6,180 nt of DNA from Methanobrevibacter sp. (GTDB lineage Archaea; Methanobacteriota; Methanobacteria; Methanobacteriales; Methanobacteriaceae): assembly GCA_017646885.1 (NCBI GenBank), contig JAGCLR010000244.1, forward strand, positions 1-6,180, written 5' to 3'. The first letter of the stretch is position 1; the number at the start of each line of letters is the position of its first letter. The notes under the pieces were generated by a model, which worked only from the letters and a program-made list of their open reading frames with translations, was not told the DNA's origin and searched no databases. Both the position numbers and the translations under genes were made by a program. Shown here in pieces: positions 5,891 to 6,180 of the stretch.

Positions 5891-6180
5891 CTAAGCATGA
5901 AGCTGAACTTCAAGACCTAAGTCTTCAACTACTGAAATCACATCATGCAAATTGCCGTAATTTGGATTTCCAACCCCTTTAACAACTAAAGGATAATCCT
6001 CTGGAATGACAGTTGCCAAGTTGTTTGCACCTGCAAGCAATGGAAGTTCAACATTCTTTGGACCTATTGTGGGTGTTGGAACAGTGATCCTGATACGAGG
6101 ATACATGATTCTTGTGATTGCTATTGTCTTCAATTGCTCTTCAATTGAACAAGGAGGATGATTTTCCATTGGAGTGTCTA
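5891..6180 (-). CDS. hcgA: HcgA, radical SAM protein (C-terminal fragment)
   Basis: The last 95 codons of a gene that enters from the high-coordinate edge; the frame is open to the window end, so the Met at 6169 is internal. The segment matches the C-terminal part of BioB/HydE-like radical SAM enzymes: TPMENHPPCS, then IAITRIMYPRIRITVPTPTI, then LPLLAGANNLATV and a final LHDVISVVEDLGLEVQLHA. In the hcg cluster this is HcgA, implicated in making the pyridinol precursor of the FeGP cofactor. The cysteine motif that binds the iron-sulfur cluster would lie upstream, outside the window. Identity as HcgA rather than HydE or BioB rests on its position directly before hcgB. Stop codon TAG at 5893-5891. 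Confidence 0.85.
   Translation of the reverse strand, partial: DTPMENHPPCSIEEQLKTIAITRIMYPRIRITVPTPTIGPKNVELPLLAGANNLATVIPEDYPLVVKGVGNPNYGNLHDVISVVEDLGLEVQLHA

Overview
The window looks like a strongly AT-rich hydrogenotrophic methanogen, most likely Methanobrevibacter or a close relative. That inference rests on the [Fe]-hydrogenase cofactor genes, low GC content, long A/T runs between genes, GGTG-type ribosome binding sites and archaeal-style TATA boxes. All recognised genes lie on the minus strand, so transcription runs from high to low coordinates.

From 6180 down to 2391 is a run of hcg (hmd co-occurring) genes in the order hcgA (3' end only)-hcgB-hcgC-hcgD-hcgE-hcgF. They build the iron-guanylylpyridinol (FeGP) cofactor of the [Fe]-hydrogenase Hmd. 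HcgA is the radical SAM enzyme linked to the pyridinol precursor. HcgC methylates the ring, HcgB attaches GMP, HcgE adenylates the side-chain carboxylate and HcgF takes it over as a cysteine thioester. HcgD is a NIF3-like iron-binding protein proposed to deliver or handle iron. Neither hcgG nor hmd is present in the window.

From 2390 down to 1952 is a non-coding region of about 440 bp. It holds a 13-bp tandem repeat touching the hcgF stop codon, a T-rich probable terminator, and three perfect copies of the palindrome TTAGGTATACCTAA, which resembles operators of DtxR-family metal-dependent repressors. One copy sits at the feoA promoter. The other two flank a second TATA-like sequence with no obvious gene.

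From 1951 down to 1 are feoA and the first 550 codons of feoB, the ferrous iron uptake system. feoB runs off the low-coordinate end. The layout therefore puts synthesis of an iron cofactor beside iron import, with candidate iron-responsive control sites between them.
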